DNA from: Paenibacillus cymbidii | GTDB taxonomy: Bacteria > Bacillota > Bacilli > Paenibacillales > NBRC-103111 | Assembly (NCBI RefSeq): GCF_004764705.1 | Contig: NZ_SHLX01000002.1 | Span: 434,001 to 498,000 of the forward strand | Reading direction: 5' to 3' | DNA: 64,000 bases | Shown here: positions 54,442-62,730 of the stretch, one piece after another | Layout: each line of letters begins with the position of its first letter | How positions within the stretch are numbered: the first letter of the stretch is position 1 | Notes under the pieces: generated by a model | What the model was told of the DNA's origin: nothing | Databases searched by the model: none | Seen by the model: the letters and a program-made list of their open reading frames with translations, nothing else | Position numbers and translations under genes: made by a program

Positions 54442-55930
54442 TGTCCGCATCCCTTCGCACGATGATATCCCGTACTTGCTGGCCGCTTAATGCAACCATG
54501 GGCATTCCGCTTCCCGGGTTTACCGTTCCGCCGACAAAGTAAAGATTGTCATAGCGCGTGCTTTGCTTTGGATGCTTGAATCCTTTATTTTTTTTGCGAT
54601 CCGATAAAGTGCCGTAAATGGCACCACGGTCGGAACCATAAACCCGTTTAATGTCTTCCGGTGTCCATACGTCCTTTGTCACAATGTGATTACGCAAACC
54701 ATCAAGCCCCATTTTTTCTAATTTAATTAACACCCGTTCTGCAAAACGATCGTAGTCTTGCTGTGTAAACGGCTTATCCTGAATGTATGGAATATGGGGC
54801 AATACTTTTACATTCTCATGCCCTGTAGGCGCTTGCGAAGGGTCCGTTTTATTGACATTCACCAGATAAATGACCGGGTCATCCGGTAATTCATGACGGT
54901 GAAATATTTTATCCATTTGCTTTTTCATATTTTCTGCAAAGAAAAAATTGTGGTGAGCAAGCTGCGGGTACATTTTCTTGACACCCAGGTGTATGACAAG
55001 CCCTGAGCTTGCTGGTTCGTACTTCGTTTTCAACTTATGGATAAAACGCTTTTCTTCCTGCAACAGTTGCTCATAAAACGGAATGACTTCCATATTGGAA
55101 ATGTAGTAATCTGCCGACAATTTCGTCCCGTCTTCTAGCACTGCACCGGTAATGTTGCCTTCCTTCTTGTCGAGCTGAACAATTCGTTTTCCTGTATGAA
55201 TCGACACGCCTATTTCCTTCGCCAACTGCACCAACCCGCGCGCGAGCAGATGCATCCCGCCAGGGACATACCATACGCCTTGATGATGCTGCATGTAGAT
55301 CATCATATTCAATACAGCCGGTGCATCATATGGCGAAGAACCGACGTATTTGGTGAAATAGGAGAGCATGACCCGCAGCTCCCGATCGCTTATCCGTTTC
55401 GCAATGGACTTATGTACGGTAGAAAACAAGTCAAAGTTTTTCAGCGCATTAAGCACTCCATTATATCGTGCGATATCTTTCGTATTGTCGGCACCATGCT
55501 TAAAGTACCCGAGCTCCGTCATATCGTAAAGCTTTTTTGAGTATTCAAGTACATTCTTGTACTCGATAATATCCCGCTCATTCAATGATGGATTCTTCGC
55601 TTTCATTTCTCCAATATCTTCATGCAAATCGATGATATTGCCACTTGGAAAAAAAGATCGCCATTGATGATTCAGTTTCACCGTGGGGACGTAATCGTTC
55701 ATATTTTTACCGCTGGCAGCGAACAGTTTTTGAAAGATTTGCGGCATCGTCAGAATGGAGGGGCCGAGGTCAAAGCCGAAGCCATCCTGCTCGAGCCGAT
55801 TCAATCGACCTCCAATATGCTTGTTCTGTTCGTATAAAGAAACGCTATATCCGCTTTGCCTCAGAGATATGGCAGCCGACAAGCCGCCAAGCCCGCCTCC
55901 GATGATCAACACGCTCTTATTTTTCGACAA
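54434..55930 (-). CDS. crtP: Diaponeurosporene oxidase (CrtP)
   Basis: About 498 residues. I prefer TTG 55930 (MSKNKSVLIIGGG) with AAAGG upstream; further upstream GTG/TTG codons overlap that site. FAD-binding IIGGGLGGLSAAI, YEQNKHIGGRLNR, FGFDLGPSILTMP, KYVGSSPYDAPAVL and FVGGTVNPGSGMPMV identify CrtP rather than CrtN. It oxidises the terminal methyl group of 4,4'-diaponeurosporene to the aldehyde. Length equals S. aureus CrtP (about 497). Confidence 0.92.
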   Translation of the reverse strand: MSKNKSVLIIGGGLGGLSAAISLRQSGYSVSLYEQNKHIGGRLNRLEQDGFGFDLGPSILTMPQIFQKLFAASGKNMNDYVPTVKLNHQWRSFFPSGNIIDLHEDIGEMKAKNPSLNERDIIEYKNVLEYSKKLYDMTELGYFKHGADNTKDIARYNGVLNALKNFDLFSTVHKSIAKRISDRELRVMLSYFTKYVGSSPYDAPAVLNMMIYMQHHQGVWYVPGGMHLLARGLVQLAKEIGVSIHTGKRIVQLDKKEGNITGAVLEDGTKLSADYYISNMEVIPFYEQLLQEEKRFIHKLKTKYEPASSGLVIHLGVKKMYPQLAHHNFFFAENMKKQMDKIFHRHELPDDPVIYLVNVNKTDPSQAPTGHENVKVLPHIPYIQDKPFTQQDYDRFAERVLIKLEKMGLDGLRNHIVTKDVWTPEDIKRVYGSDRGAIYGTLSDRKKNKGFKHPKQSTRYDNLYFVGGTVNPGSGMPMVALSGQQVRDIIVRRDADNG

Positions 55931-55953
55931 TTCACACAACACCTTTCAGCCAT

Positions 55954-57234
55954 TTAGGAGCAATTGGAAACAGCAGCGCTGATTTTATTCCTATTTTCCT
56001 TGCTTACAAAGTTGCGCTTGGAGAAACAGTCATAATCATTGCTTCTGACTGCGTCCAATATGCCTCTATACACGCCAGCGGACAGTAAGAGCGGCATCTT
56101 GCTGTCATCGTCATAGAGATCTATGCTACTGTAGAAAAGGTCGTATAAAGATTCTGCGCGTTTGGCGAGTTTCTCCCATAGGTGAACAAAATTCTCATTA
56201 ATGAAGCCATGTCTCAAATCCTCCGGGGTATATCGGAATCGCTCCATTTCTTCTTTGGGCAAATAGATCCGCTGCTTGGTATGGAAATCTTCGCCGATGT
56301 CGCGCAGGATATTCGTTATTTGCATCGCGGTTCCCAAATGAATCGCTGATGGACGCAAATCGGCAACAGCTTTTGAAGCCAGGACTGGCAGCAGCATCAA
56401 GCCTACTGAGCCAGCTACATAATAACTGTAGCTTTCAAGCTCACTTATGGTTTTCGGAATGGCAAAATTCATATCCATCCATTGCCCGGTCAGTTGATCG
56501 TAAAAGGGTTGGATGTCCATATCATATGTAGTAAAAACTTGCCTAAGCGCACGCCATAGTGGAAGATCCACTTCTGCATGATCCCTGAATAAATCGAGTT
56601 CTTTCTTTAATCGATGCAGAGACGCCAGCTTCTCAAGATGCGGTTGGCTTGAGTCTGCACAATCATCTGCCGTTCTGCAAAAAGCGTAAATGGCATAGAC
56701 AGCATTTGCTTTTTCCACGGGGAGTTGTGAAAAAGCGTAGTAAAAGCTTTTGGAATGTTTCTTAATAATGGCTTCACAATAAGCAAAATCGGCTTGCATA
56801 GGCTCTGTATCCATATTGACCACCTCCCAACCCTGTGGGTACCCGATGGAAATCCCCTCCAACTCGATCTGAATCCCTTTAGAAAGGAGATTGTCCAAAC
56901 ATTCCACCAAATACGCCCGATTATGTTCAGGATAAATAGGACCGTCCCATTGCGTGAACTCGTTGGAGTGGTTAGCGTTATAAGGCTCGCATTGCTTGCC
57001 GCGATAAAGGGGATTCTCCCACAGTTTATCTACGGAAAATCCGCGTCTCTTCATTTCGGCCATCACCACAGCATGGTAAGAAAAAAGTCGTTCAGGCGCA
57101 TACGCAAAAACATAATTCACCGTAGAATGAGACTTTCCCCACCCCTTTCCACGTAAAGCGCAGCACTCCCGATGCTGTCCAAGCAATTGTTGTCTCGGCA
57201 ATAATGGAATCAGCGATTCGTGCCATAATCTCAT
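55954..57234 (-). CDS. crtM: Pyrimidine-dimer DNA glycosylase domain fused in frame to dehydrosqualene synthase (CrtM)
   Basis: 426 residues from ATG 57234 (AGGAG six bases upstream). Residues 1-125 are a T4 endonuclease V-like (Pyr_excise) domain: LPRQQLLGQHRE with Arg22-Glu23 exactly at the catalytic positions of the T4 enzyme, then GWGKSHSTVNYVF and YRGKQCEPY. No stop follows. Residues 141-426 are a complete squalene/phytoene synthase with both Asp-rich motifs (TADDCAD, ILRDIGED), joining two farnesyl diphosphates to 4,4'-diapophytoene. An internal ATG at 56814 has its own GGAGGTG site seven bases away and would give a 286-residue CrtM, the length of the S. aureus enzyme. Both a fusion and free CrtM may therefore be made. 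Confidence 0.88.
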   Translation of the reverse strand: MRLWHESLIPLLPRQQLLGQHRECCALRGKGWGKSHSTVNYVFAYAPERLFSYHAVVMAEMKRRGFSVDKLWENPLYRGKQCEPYNANHSNEFTQWDGPIYPEHNRAYLVECLDNLLSKGIQIELEGISIGYPQGWEVVNMDTEPMQADFAYCEAIIKKHSKSFYYAFSQLPVEKANAVYAIYAFCRTADDCADSSQPHLEKLASLHRLKKELDLFRDHAEVDLPLWRALRQVFTTYDMDIQPFYDQLTGQWMDMNFAIPKTISELESYSYYVAGSVGLMLLPVLASKAVADLRPSAIHLGTAMQITNILRDIGEDFHTKQRIYLPKEEMERFRYTPEDLRHGFINENFVHLWEKLAKRAESLYDLFYSSIDLYDDDSKMPLLLSAGVYRGILDAVRSNDYDCFSKRNFVSKENRNKISAAVSNCS

Positions 57235-57236
57235 CG

Positions 57237-58304
57237 TTAACTCCTAACCGGCACCAGGCGGTCGGTACCCCTAAGCTCTTGGATATTTGCAGCACCTATC
57301 CCAAACATGGCGATCCTTAACTCCAATTCGGCTTGTTCGAAAACAAGCGCCAGGCTTTCCTCAGATTCATGAGCCGCCTCAAGCAAACTGCGTCCGAAGC
57401 CAGCGAGATTCGCCCCCAGTGCCAACGCCTTGGATGCCTGCAGTCCGTTGGTTATGCCTCCGCTGCCAATCATAAAAATATCAGACAAGGCGGATCGAAC
57501 CTCCTTAATGCTTTCGGCAGTTGGAATCCCCCACTGGGCAAATAGTTCCGCCGCCGCTTTTTTCATCGGGTCAGAGGAACGCAGCTTTTCTACCTGACTC
57601 CAAGAGGTACCTCCCGCACCTGCAACGTCAATATATTGCACGCCGGCATCAACCAGCAGTCGAGCTGTCTTCCCGTCGATTCCCCAGCCTACCTCTTTCA
57701 CTCCGACCGGGACAGTCAACAATCGACACACTCTCTCTATATGTAACAATAATCCGTTAAAGTTTGTATTACCGCCGGTTTGAATAACTTCTTGAAGCGA
57801 ATTCAAGTGAAGGACAAGGCCGTCCGCTTCTGCTATATCAACTGCGCGGCTGCATGTCTCCGCATTGAAGCCATAGTTAAGCTGCACCGCGCCAATATTG
57901 GCAATGATAGGGATATCCGGAGCCAGCTTCCGAACGCGGAAAGTCATCGCAGCTTCAACATTTTCTATTGCGGCTCTTAGCGATCCAAGCCCTAACGCCC
58001 ATCCCTTGGCTTGGGCAACAACAGCCAGCCGACGGTTGATTTCACCTGCTCTGAGCGTCCCGCCGGTCATGGAACTGACGATAAATGGTACCCGTAATTT
58101 CCGTCCCAGAAATTGCGTAGATGTGTCAATTGCGGAATAGTCCAGTTCAGGAAGGGCATTATGGCGAAAGCGGTAACGGTCTAAGCCTGTTCCATCTCCT
58201 AATCCCTGAACATCTTCATGCAAGCAAATATCCAGATGTTCATCTTTTCGTTTGAGCGTGTCTGATTCTGTTTCTCTTTCATAGGTTTCAGGATCTGTTG
58301 TCAT
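57237..58304 (-). CDS. fni: Type 2 isopentenyl-diphosphate isomerase
   Basis: About 355 residues from ATG 58304. FMN-dependent Fni/IDI-2 with KRKDEHLDICL, SSMTGGT, SLRAAIEN, NIGAVQLNYG, HLNSLQEVIQ, KEVGWGID and GAGGTSW. It interconverts isopentenyl and dimethylallyl diphosphate, supplying precursors for the C30 carotenoid. It is first gene of the pigment operon, right behind a clear promoter, with the fused crtM gene starting after a 2-bp gap. Confidence 0.95.
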   Translation of the reverse strand: MTTDPETYERETESDTLKRKDEHLDICLHEDVQGLGDGTGLDRYRFRHNALPELDYSAIDTSTQFLGRKLRVPFIVSSMTGGTLRAGEINRRLAVVAQAKGWALGLGSLRAAIENVEAAMTFRVRKLAPDIPIIANIGAVQLNYGFNAETCSRAVDIAEADGLVLHLNSLQEVIQTGGNTNFNGLLLHIERVCRLLTVPVGVKEVGWGIDGKTARLLVDAGVQYIDVAGAGGTSWSQVEKLRSSDPMKKAAAELFAQWGIPTAESIKEVRSALSDIFMIGSGGITNGLQASKALALGANLAGFGRSLLEAAHESEESLALVFEQAELELRIAMFGIGAANIQELRGTDRLVPVRS

Positions 58305-58331
58305 CTTACCCCCCCTGGAACGGCCCAATAT

Positions 58332-58352
58332 GCTATACAATAATTATACATA
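58332..58352. promoter_or_regulatory. Shared 21-bp motif over the fni -10 region, candidate CarH operator
   Basis: Minus-strand TGTATA-N5-TGTATA (11-bp period) covers the -10 box and start site of the crt promoter. A 17/21 match lies at 58482-58502. CarH-type repressors bind direct repeats of about 11 bp, so both are candidate operators. Confidence 0.45.
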
Positions 58353-58371
58353 CCCTCATTAGGTCTGTCTA
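58343..58371 (-). promoter_or_regulatory. Promoter of the carotenoid operon
   Basis: TAGACA (-35, 58366-58371), a 17-bp spacer and a perfect TATAAT (-10, 58343-58348) on the minus strand. The -35 hexamer is formed by the nearest unit of an 8-bp tandem repeat. Confidence 0.8.
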
Positions 58372-58389
58372 TCTGTCTATCTGTCTATC
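58364..58389. repeat. Tandem repeat (TCTGTCTA)x3 plus two bases
   Basis: Three perfect 8-bp units directly upstream of and including the -35 box of the carotenoid operon. Copy number could vary by slippage. Confidence 0.9.
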
Positions 58390-58448
58390 ATTGTTTTCCC
58401 CTAAATCACGGTCATGAACCACAATAACAAATGATATTTTTCGAGTAG

Positions 58449-58478
58449 TTTACAAAATCCAATCGCATTTGCTATATT
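58449..58478 (+). promoter_or_regulatory. Promoter of the divergent chemoreceptor-like gene
   Basis: TTTACA (58449-58454), an 18-bp spacer and TATATT (58473-58478). The shared 21-bp motif begins four bases downstream. Confidence 0.55.
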
Positions 58479-58481
58479 ATA

Positions 58482-58502
58482 TCTAAACAAAAACTATACA
58501 TA
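58482..58502. promoter_or_regulatory. Second copy of the shared 21-bp motif
   Basis: Same orientation on the DNA as the copy at 58332-58352 and identical at 17 of 21 positions; both end in CTATACATA or TTATACATA. It lies just past the -10 box of the rightward promoter, where a repressor would block transcription. Confidence 0.4.
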
Positions 58503-58561
58503 CGCGTTCCGGACGCGAAGAGTGAATCACGGAAACGTTCAGCTAAGAATTGAGGTGAAGG

Positions 58562-59588
58562 ATGAGGAATCGATTATTAAAGCATCGCGTTCCGCTAGCG
58601 ATTTTTGCAGTTGGTTGCGCCTTAATTGGTATTTGCAGTACCTGGCCAACACTTTTGATTTACATCATCTTCTCTGCAGCAATCTTTGTGTACGATTACA
58701 AAAGTAAATTACAGATTGATCCAGACACTCTTAACGATAAGTCTTCCCCCAATTCTCAAACCGAATACCTTCAATCGGAGCTGTTCGGTAAGCTTTCGTC
58801 CATTATCCGGCACACGGATGCTGCGGTAGAGTCCATTGCCGGGAATGCCGCCGAGGTTGAGTCAAGAGCTGAAAATATCGCCGAGATCTCGTCCAAAATA
58901 TTATTGGACTTGGAGACTCAAGTTTCACAAGCTCGTGAAACGTTGCAAAATTCCAATCAAGTGGAAGAGCAATTTGTCGATACCAAGATGGCAGTCCAAA
59001 GCAAGTTGCAAAAGACAGAACATTTAACGCAAATCATGTCCGAAGGCACGAATACGATTGATAAGCTGTTAAACGGCATTTATCGGATTGAAGGAGCATC
59101 TAGGCAAACACAGCAACAATTTAAAGAATTCAGCATTAGTTACTCATGAAATACGTAAACTTTCCGACCAATCCAAGAAGCTATCGTCAGAACTTGGCAA
59201 TCTCACTCTACAACTCATGTCGCAATCCGAGAAGACAACTGCCGAGCTCGACAACCAACTGAAGGTTATTTCCGACAGCTCTCAAATGACTTCCTCTGTT
59301 AAACATGTACTATCCGAAATCGGTGAATCAGCAAACGAGGTTATGTCAATTGAAGCCAGTATGGAGCAACAGGTCAACGATTGGGAGCGTCTGTATGATC
59401 AATTATCCTCTAGATTCGAAGCGGTTACGCTCTTGTCAGAACAGATGGCTTCCAAGGTAGAGGGCTCATCGGAAGCAACGCAAATTCAGCTTGTAGCGAT
59501 GATGGAGCTAACATCGCCTATTGATGTAATTAAGAGTTTGACCTCTCATTTCCATGAAGAATTCTCAATGTTAAATATTAGCCTCTGA
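58562..59588 (+). pseudogene. Broken methyl-accepting chemoreceptor-like gene
   Basis: ATG 58562 (GGTGAAGG upstream) encodes two short membrane helices (LAIFAVGCALIGI, LLIYIIFSAAIFVY) and a long coiled-coil, ending prematurely at 59149. A second frame to 59588 continues with VTHEIRKLSDQSKKLSSEL, the segment after the hairpin tip of MCP signalling domains. The conserved tip itself is missing, so a deletion joined with a frameshift has destroyed the gene. It is divergent from the pigment operon. Confidence 0.75.
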
Positions 59589-59599
59589 CCGCTAAGCTC

Positions 59600-60009
59600 A
59601 TGTTGAGCGAGAAGCTTCCGAAGCTTTATTTATTCGTGTTGCCTGTGGCATTAATAGGAGCATATCTATTGTCATTCGGTCTGGAGCTCCTTTTATGCGT
59701 GTTCCTTATGAGGATTGGATAGGGTCCGGATGTTCATTCTTAACGTTCATCCCAGGGATGACCGGCATGCTGCTCTATTACCGCGGACTTCGCGAGACGA
59801 AAGCTTCATACGCCACAATCGCCGAGCTCTTCTTCCCGGCGACTGCCGTATTTCTTAACTGGGTATTTCTCGATAAGGCGATCACGCTTACCCAAATCTT
59901 CGGAGCGTTCATGATCTATGCTACCGTGCTGATTCTATCCTTTCCGTTTAAGCCTTCTGCTAGAACGCAAACCAGGCTCCGAACATCAGGTTCTGGAGGC
60001 TTTGATTAG
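59600..60009 (+). pseudogene. Remnant of an EamA/DMT-family transporter
   Basis: The C-terminal half only: LPKLYLFVLPVALIGAYLLS in one frame, a shift near 59690, then RVPYEDWIGSG...GMLLYYRGLRETKASYATIA and FLNWVFLDKAITLTQ in the next. An inverted repeat (TTGCAGCTA/TAGCTGCAA, 60017-60056) follows and may terminate transcription before the regulator gene. Confidence 0.7.
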
Positions 60010-60140
60010 GCAGTGCTTGCAGCTAATTGACGAACAATCACCGCATATAGCTGCAAATTCAGGCTAGATATGATATATTGATTTACTGGTTCCACTTAAT
60101 AATTTGAAGCAGAGAATAGTGAGTGGAGGGCAAGAACGAG

Positions 60141-61046
60141 ATGTATAGTATTAAAAAGGTTTCAGAATTATTAAATATTCCTGTAGTTACAGTGAGGGCG
60201 TGGGAAAAACGGTATCATATTATATCGCCTACTCGAACAGACGGGGGGCATCGCAGTTACAGCGATGCTGATATTGAGGTATTACAATGGCTGAAAAATG
60301 AGATGAACAACAAGCATATTAAAATAGGGGAAGCTGTTCGCATATTAAAACAAAGACAGAACTCAATTGCGAAGGGCGGGAAAGATACCTCGATAAACAA
60401 GTTTAGTTATCAAGATGACCTCATAGATAAACTTTACCAAAATCTAATAGAATTAGATGGAGAAAAGGCGAATGCACTTATTGATCTCGCCTTTTCATTG
60501 TTTCCCTTCGAAACGGTGTTTCATAATATATTAACTCCGGTACTTTGCCGAATAGGTGAACAGTGGGAGAATGGGATAGTAAACGTTGCACAAGAGCACT
60601 TCGCATCAGAACTGGTGCTCACAAGATTTCAACAGTTCTTTAGAATATTGCCTATTCGATTTTCCCATCCTAAAGCGATTGCTTTCTGCCCTGAAGGAGA
60701 ACTACATCATATCGGTCTGATGTTGTTTTGTTTGTTTTTGCGCCACAAAGGTCTGGAGGTGATCTATTTCGGTCCCAATACACCTTATTCGGGACTTACG
60801 GATATTATTGAAATGAAAAAAATCTCGATTGTTGCCGTTTCTTTATCTAATCCGGCTCTTGTTGCAGAACTGAGTGCTTGGATTAAAATATGCCAGGAAC
60901 AATTCCCCACGATCAAATTCGTACTTGGCGGGCGCAATTTAGGTTTATTTCCTCCTTCGTTATCGTCATATGTTATAACCGGAAATTATGACGACTGGGA
61001 GATTTGGTTTTCGTCAATAATCAATCATTCTGAAAATCTAACGTAG
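60141..61046 (+). CDS. carH: CarH/LitR-type MerR regulator with B12-binding light-sensor domain
   Basis: About 301 residues from ATG 60141 (GGAGGG ten bases upstream). MerR-type HTH at 1-70 (VSELLNIPVVTVRAWEKRY, DGGHRSYSDADIE), a four-helix bundle with Trp142, Glu152 and His153 (WENGIVNVAQEHFASE), and a Rossmann cobalamin domain with ELHHIG (His189). The Trp-to-His spacing of 11 and the next His 36 residues later match Thermus CarH (W131, E141, H142, H177), whose adenosyl-B12 tetramer represses carotenoid genes in the dark. It lies 1.8 kb from the pigment operon, so light induction of crt genes is the natural reading. Confidence 0.88.
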   Translation: MYSIKKVSELLNIPVVTVRAWEKRYHIISPTRTDGGHRSYSDADIEVLQWLKNEMNNKHIKIGEAVRILKQRQNSIAKGGKDTSINKFSYQDDLIDKLYQNLIELDGEKANALIDLAFSLFPFETVFHNILTPVLCRIGEQWENGIVNVAQEHFASELVLTRFQQFFRILPIRFSHPKAIAFCPEGELHHIGLMLFCLFLRHKGLEVIYFGPNTPYSGLTDIIEMKKISIVAVSLSNPALVAELSAWIKICQEQFPTIKFVLGGRNLGLFPPSLSSYVITGNYDDWEIWFSSIINHSENLT

Positions 61047-61112
61047 CGTATCCCGATGAGCAAGACACTGCATTGCGAGAGTGTAGTAAGGAGAAGATTA
61101 TTTTGCGTATAT

Positions 61113-61574
61113 CTATTTGTTTAGGCGAAATATGATCCAGGCCAAGTAAGTGGCAAAAGCTGTCCAAAGCATATAAGGGATTAACAAGACGGCTGCAAGA
61201 ATTGAATACTCCCAAGTTCCTGCAACGAGCAGTAAAGACGTAAAAAATACGATAGACGTGTCAATTACCGACAGATCCAGTCTTTTCGCCTTAAATAAAA
61301 AGAAGCTGAAAGCTTGATTTGTGATGTAGTTTATAACCCACAACGAAATGAAAGTTGAATTTGTATTTTTTAGGCCGATTTTAAATTGGACAATAGCAAG
61401 CGACAATGAAATTAGGACATATAACCCCCCCCAGACAAGGCCTATGGTTTTACCTGAGGGAGCCCAATTCGGTTTTGTTAAGGCAGCGTACCATTTCCTG
61501 TCAACGGGAAACAAAATACCGGAAAGTGAAAATAACAAATAAACGAAAAGGAAAACGACCAGACTTAGAATCAT
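61113..61574 (-). CDS. tspO: TspO/MBR family protein (tryptophan-rich sensor)
   Basis: About 153 residues from ATG 61574 (GGAGG upstream, 12 bases), the usual family length; the frame extends to 61634. Five membrane helices with the conserved KPNWAPSG, FPVDRKWYAAL, WVINYITNQAFS and WTAFATYLAWIIF. TspO binds porphyrins and in Rhodobacter tunes photopigment genes to oxygen and light. Convergent with the CarH-like gene and close to the carotenoid operon, it fits a photo-oxidative protection cluster. 61574-61764 upstream shows nothing further. Confidence 0.9.
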   Translation of the reverse strand: MILSLVVFLFVYLLFSLSGILFPVDRKWYAALTKPNWAPSGKTIGLVWGGLYVLISLSLAIVQFKIGLKNTNSTFISLWVINYITNQAFSFFLFKAKRLDLSVIDTSIVFFTSLLLVAGTWEYSILAAVLLIPYMLWTAFATYLAWIIFRLNK

Positions 61575-61763
61575 TTGGCATGTCCACCTCCAAATAGTTT
61601 TACCTCTATGTGTATGCATTAAAAAAACAACCAAGAACCTTACCCTGGCCGTTTGTGTTGGAAGGACTAACCTTAGCTTTTGTGTTTTTGATTAACGTTA
61701 CTCCTTGAACGCTCTCTTGAAGCGGATGAAACAAGGCTTGCATACTTGTTGAGTACGCCCCTG

Positions 61764-62342
61764 TCATACTTTAGCGGCGCCGCCGCGGGGCGGCCAGTTC
61801 GTCTTCCGATAGTGCCACTGCCAGTTCCCGGGGTCGCTATCGATCGTAATCATGTCACCGTCCCGCAAGCCAACAATCAGTTCGCGTGCCTGCCTCCGAA
61901 GACACAGCCCCGACTTTAGCTTCTGATCAAAAAATCTTCGGTTATATAGCGAGGTTAATGGATCTGTCACGGCATATTCTTTCAATTTCATTTCAAGTAA
62001 CTTCTTCTCCGTAATGTCGACATGCCAAATAACAGCCCCTTCAAAACTATTGCGATCAACATTGCAAGGTGTAGCTTGCATATAAAACCATTTATTTGTT
62101 GTTGGAGTATGACAAGGGTATTCACAAGAAAAATAGTCCACTTTATTTGATAGTATTGAAGAAATACCACTATAAATCTCCTTTTCTTCTTTACAAGCCT
62201 CCAAGTAATTTGCGCCTACTCCACAGCGTTGAATATCTCCGCCATTGCTCAGGGCAGCGTTAATCCATGCTTGATTCGCAAATACTATGTTTCCGAATTT
62301 ATCAATCAAGCACAGCTGATCGCGGAGAGAGTCCAAGATGAC
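61764..62342 (-). pseudogene. Fragment of a PAS-GGDEF protein joined to foreign sequence
   Basis: A PAS domain (LCLIDKFGNIVFANQAW, GVGANYLEACK, VIWHVDITEKK) leads to the start of a GGDEF domain (DPLTSLYNRRFFDQ) that stops short of the GGDEF signature. The frame then runs into an unrelated stretch (RELIVGLRDGDMITIDSD) to 61764. The N-terminal part upstream of about 62342 is replaced by antisense DNA of another fragment. It is not a working diguanylate cyclase. Confidence 0.7.
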
Positions 62343-62645
62343 TGTCGGCTGCGCCAAGCTGTTCATCCGCGAGCTGGAGGCCGACAGCGTGCCGATGTGG
62401 ATTTCCGGCTGCCGACGAAGGAAGGCGAGCCGCGCGATACGTCGGCCGGTTCTATCGCCGCGGCCGGCTTGCTGAAGCTGGCGGAGCCGGATGATGCGGC
62501 TCTGTTCCGCGCCGCGGCGAAGCGCATCGTCGGCAGCTTGTTTGCGCATTACGCCACCGTCGGCTCGCCGGAGGAGCAAGGGCTGCTGCGCGAAGCGGCA
62601 GGCTTCCGGTCGCGCCATGTGGAAGTGAACGTGTATTTCGCGAAG
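62340..62645 (+). pseudogene. Fragment of a GH88-type unsaturated glucuronyl hydrolase
   Basis: SVPMW in one frame and DFRLPTKEGEPRDTSAGSIA with AAGLLKLAEPDDAAL in the next reproduce the GH88 active-site region (WDF...PRDTSA with the catalytic Asp). One G is missing at the frame junction near 62391. Both ends are cut off. Its GC-rich codon use differs from the AT-richer fragment next to it. Confidence 0.65.
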
Positions 62646-62730
62646 CGGTCGCACGGTGAGCGCAGCTGCAGTGCGAATGTAGGCGCGCCAAGCACTCACG
62701 TGCAGTTGTGCATGGCTTCCGTTCAGTTGG

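Noticed and set aside
54434..55930. Calling this gene crtN and the gene at 50980 crtP
   Set aside because: KYVGSSPYDAPAVL and GGTVNPGSGMPMV match CrtP, while TLYIGISP and FGLMPVLAQSN with STHPGAGVPIVL match CrtN.
60017..60056. Inverted repeat as CarH operator
   Set aside because: The arms (TTGCAGCTA) do not resemble the TGTATA repeats of the crt promoter; more likely a transcript end.
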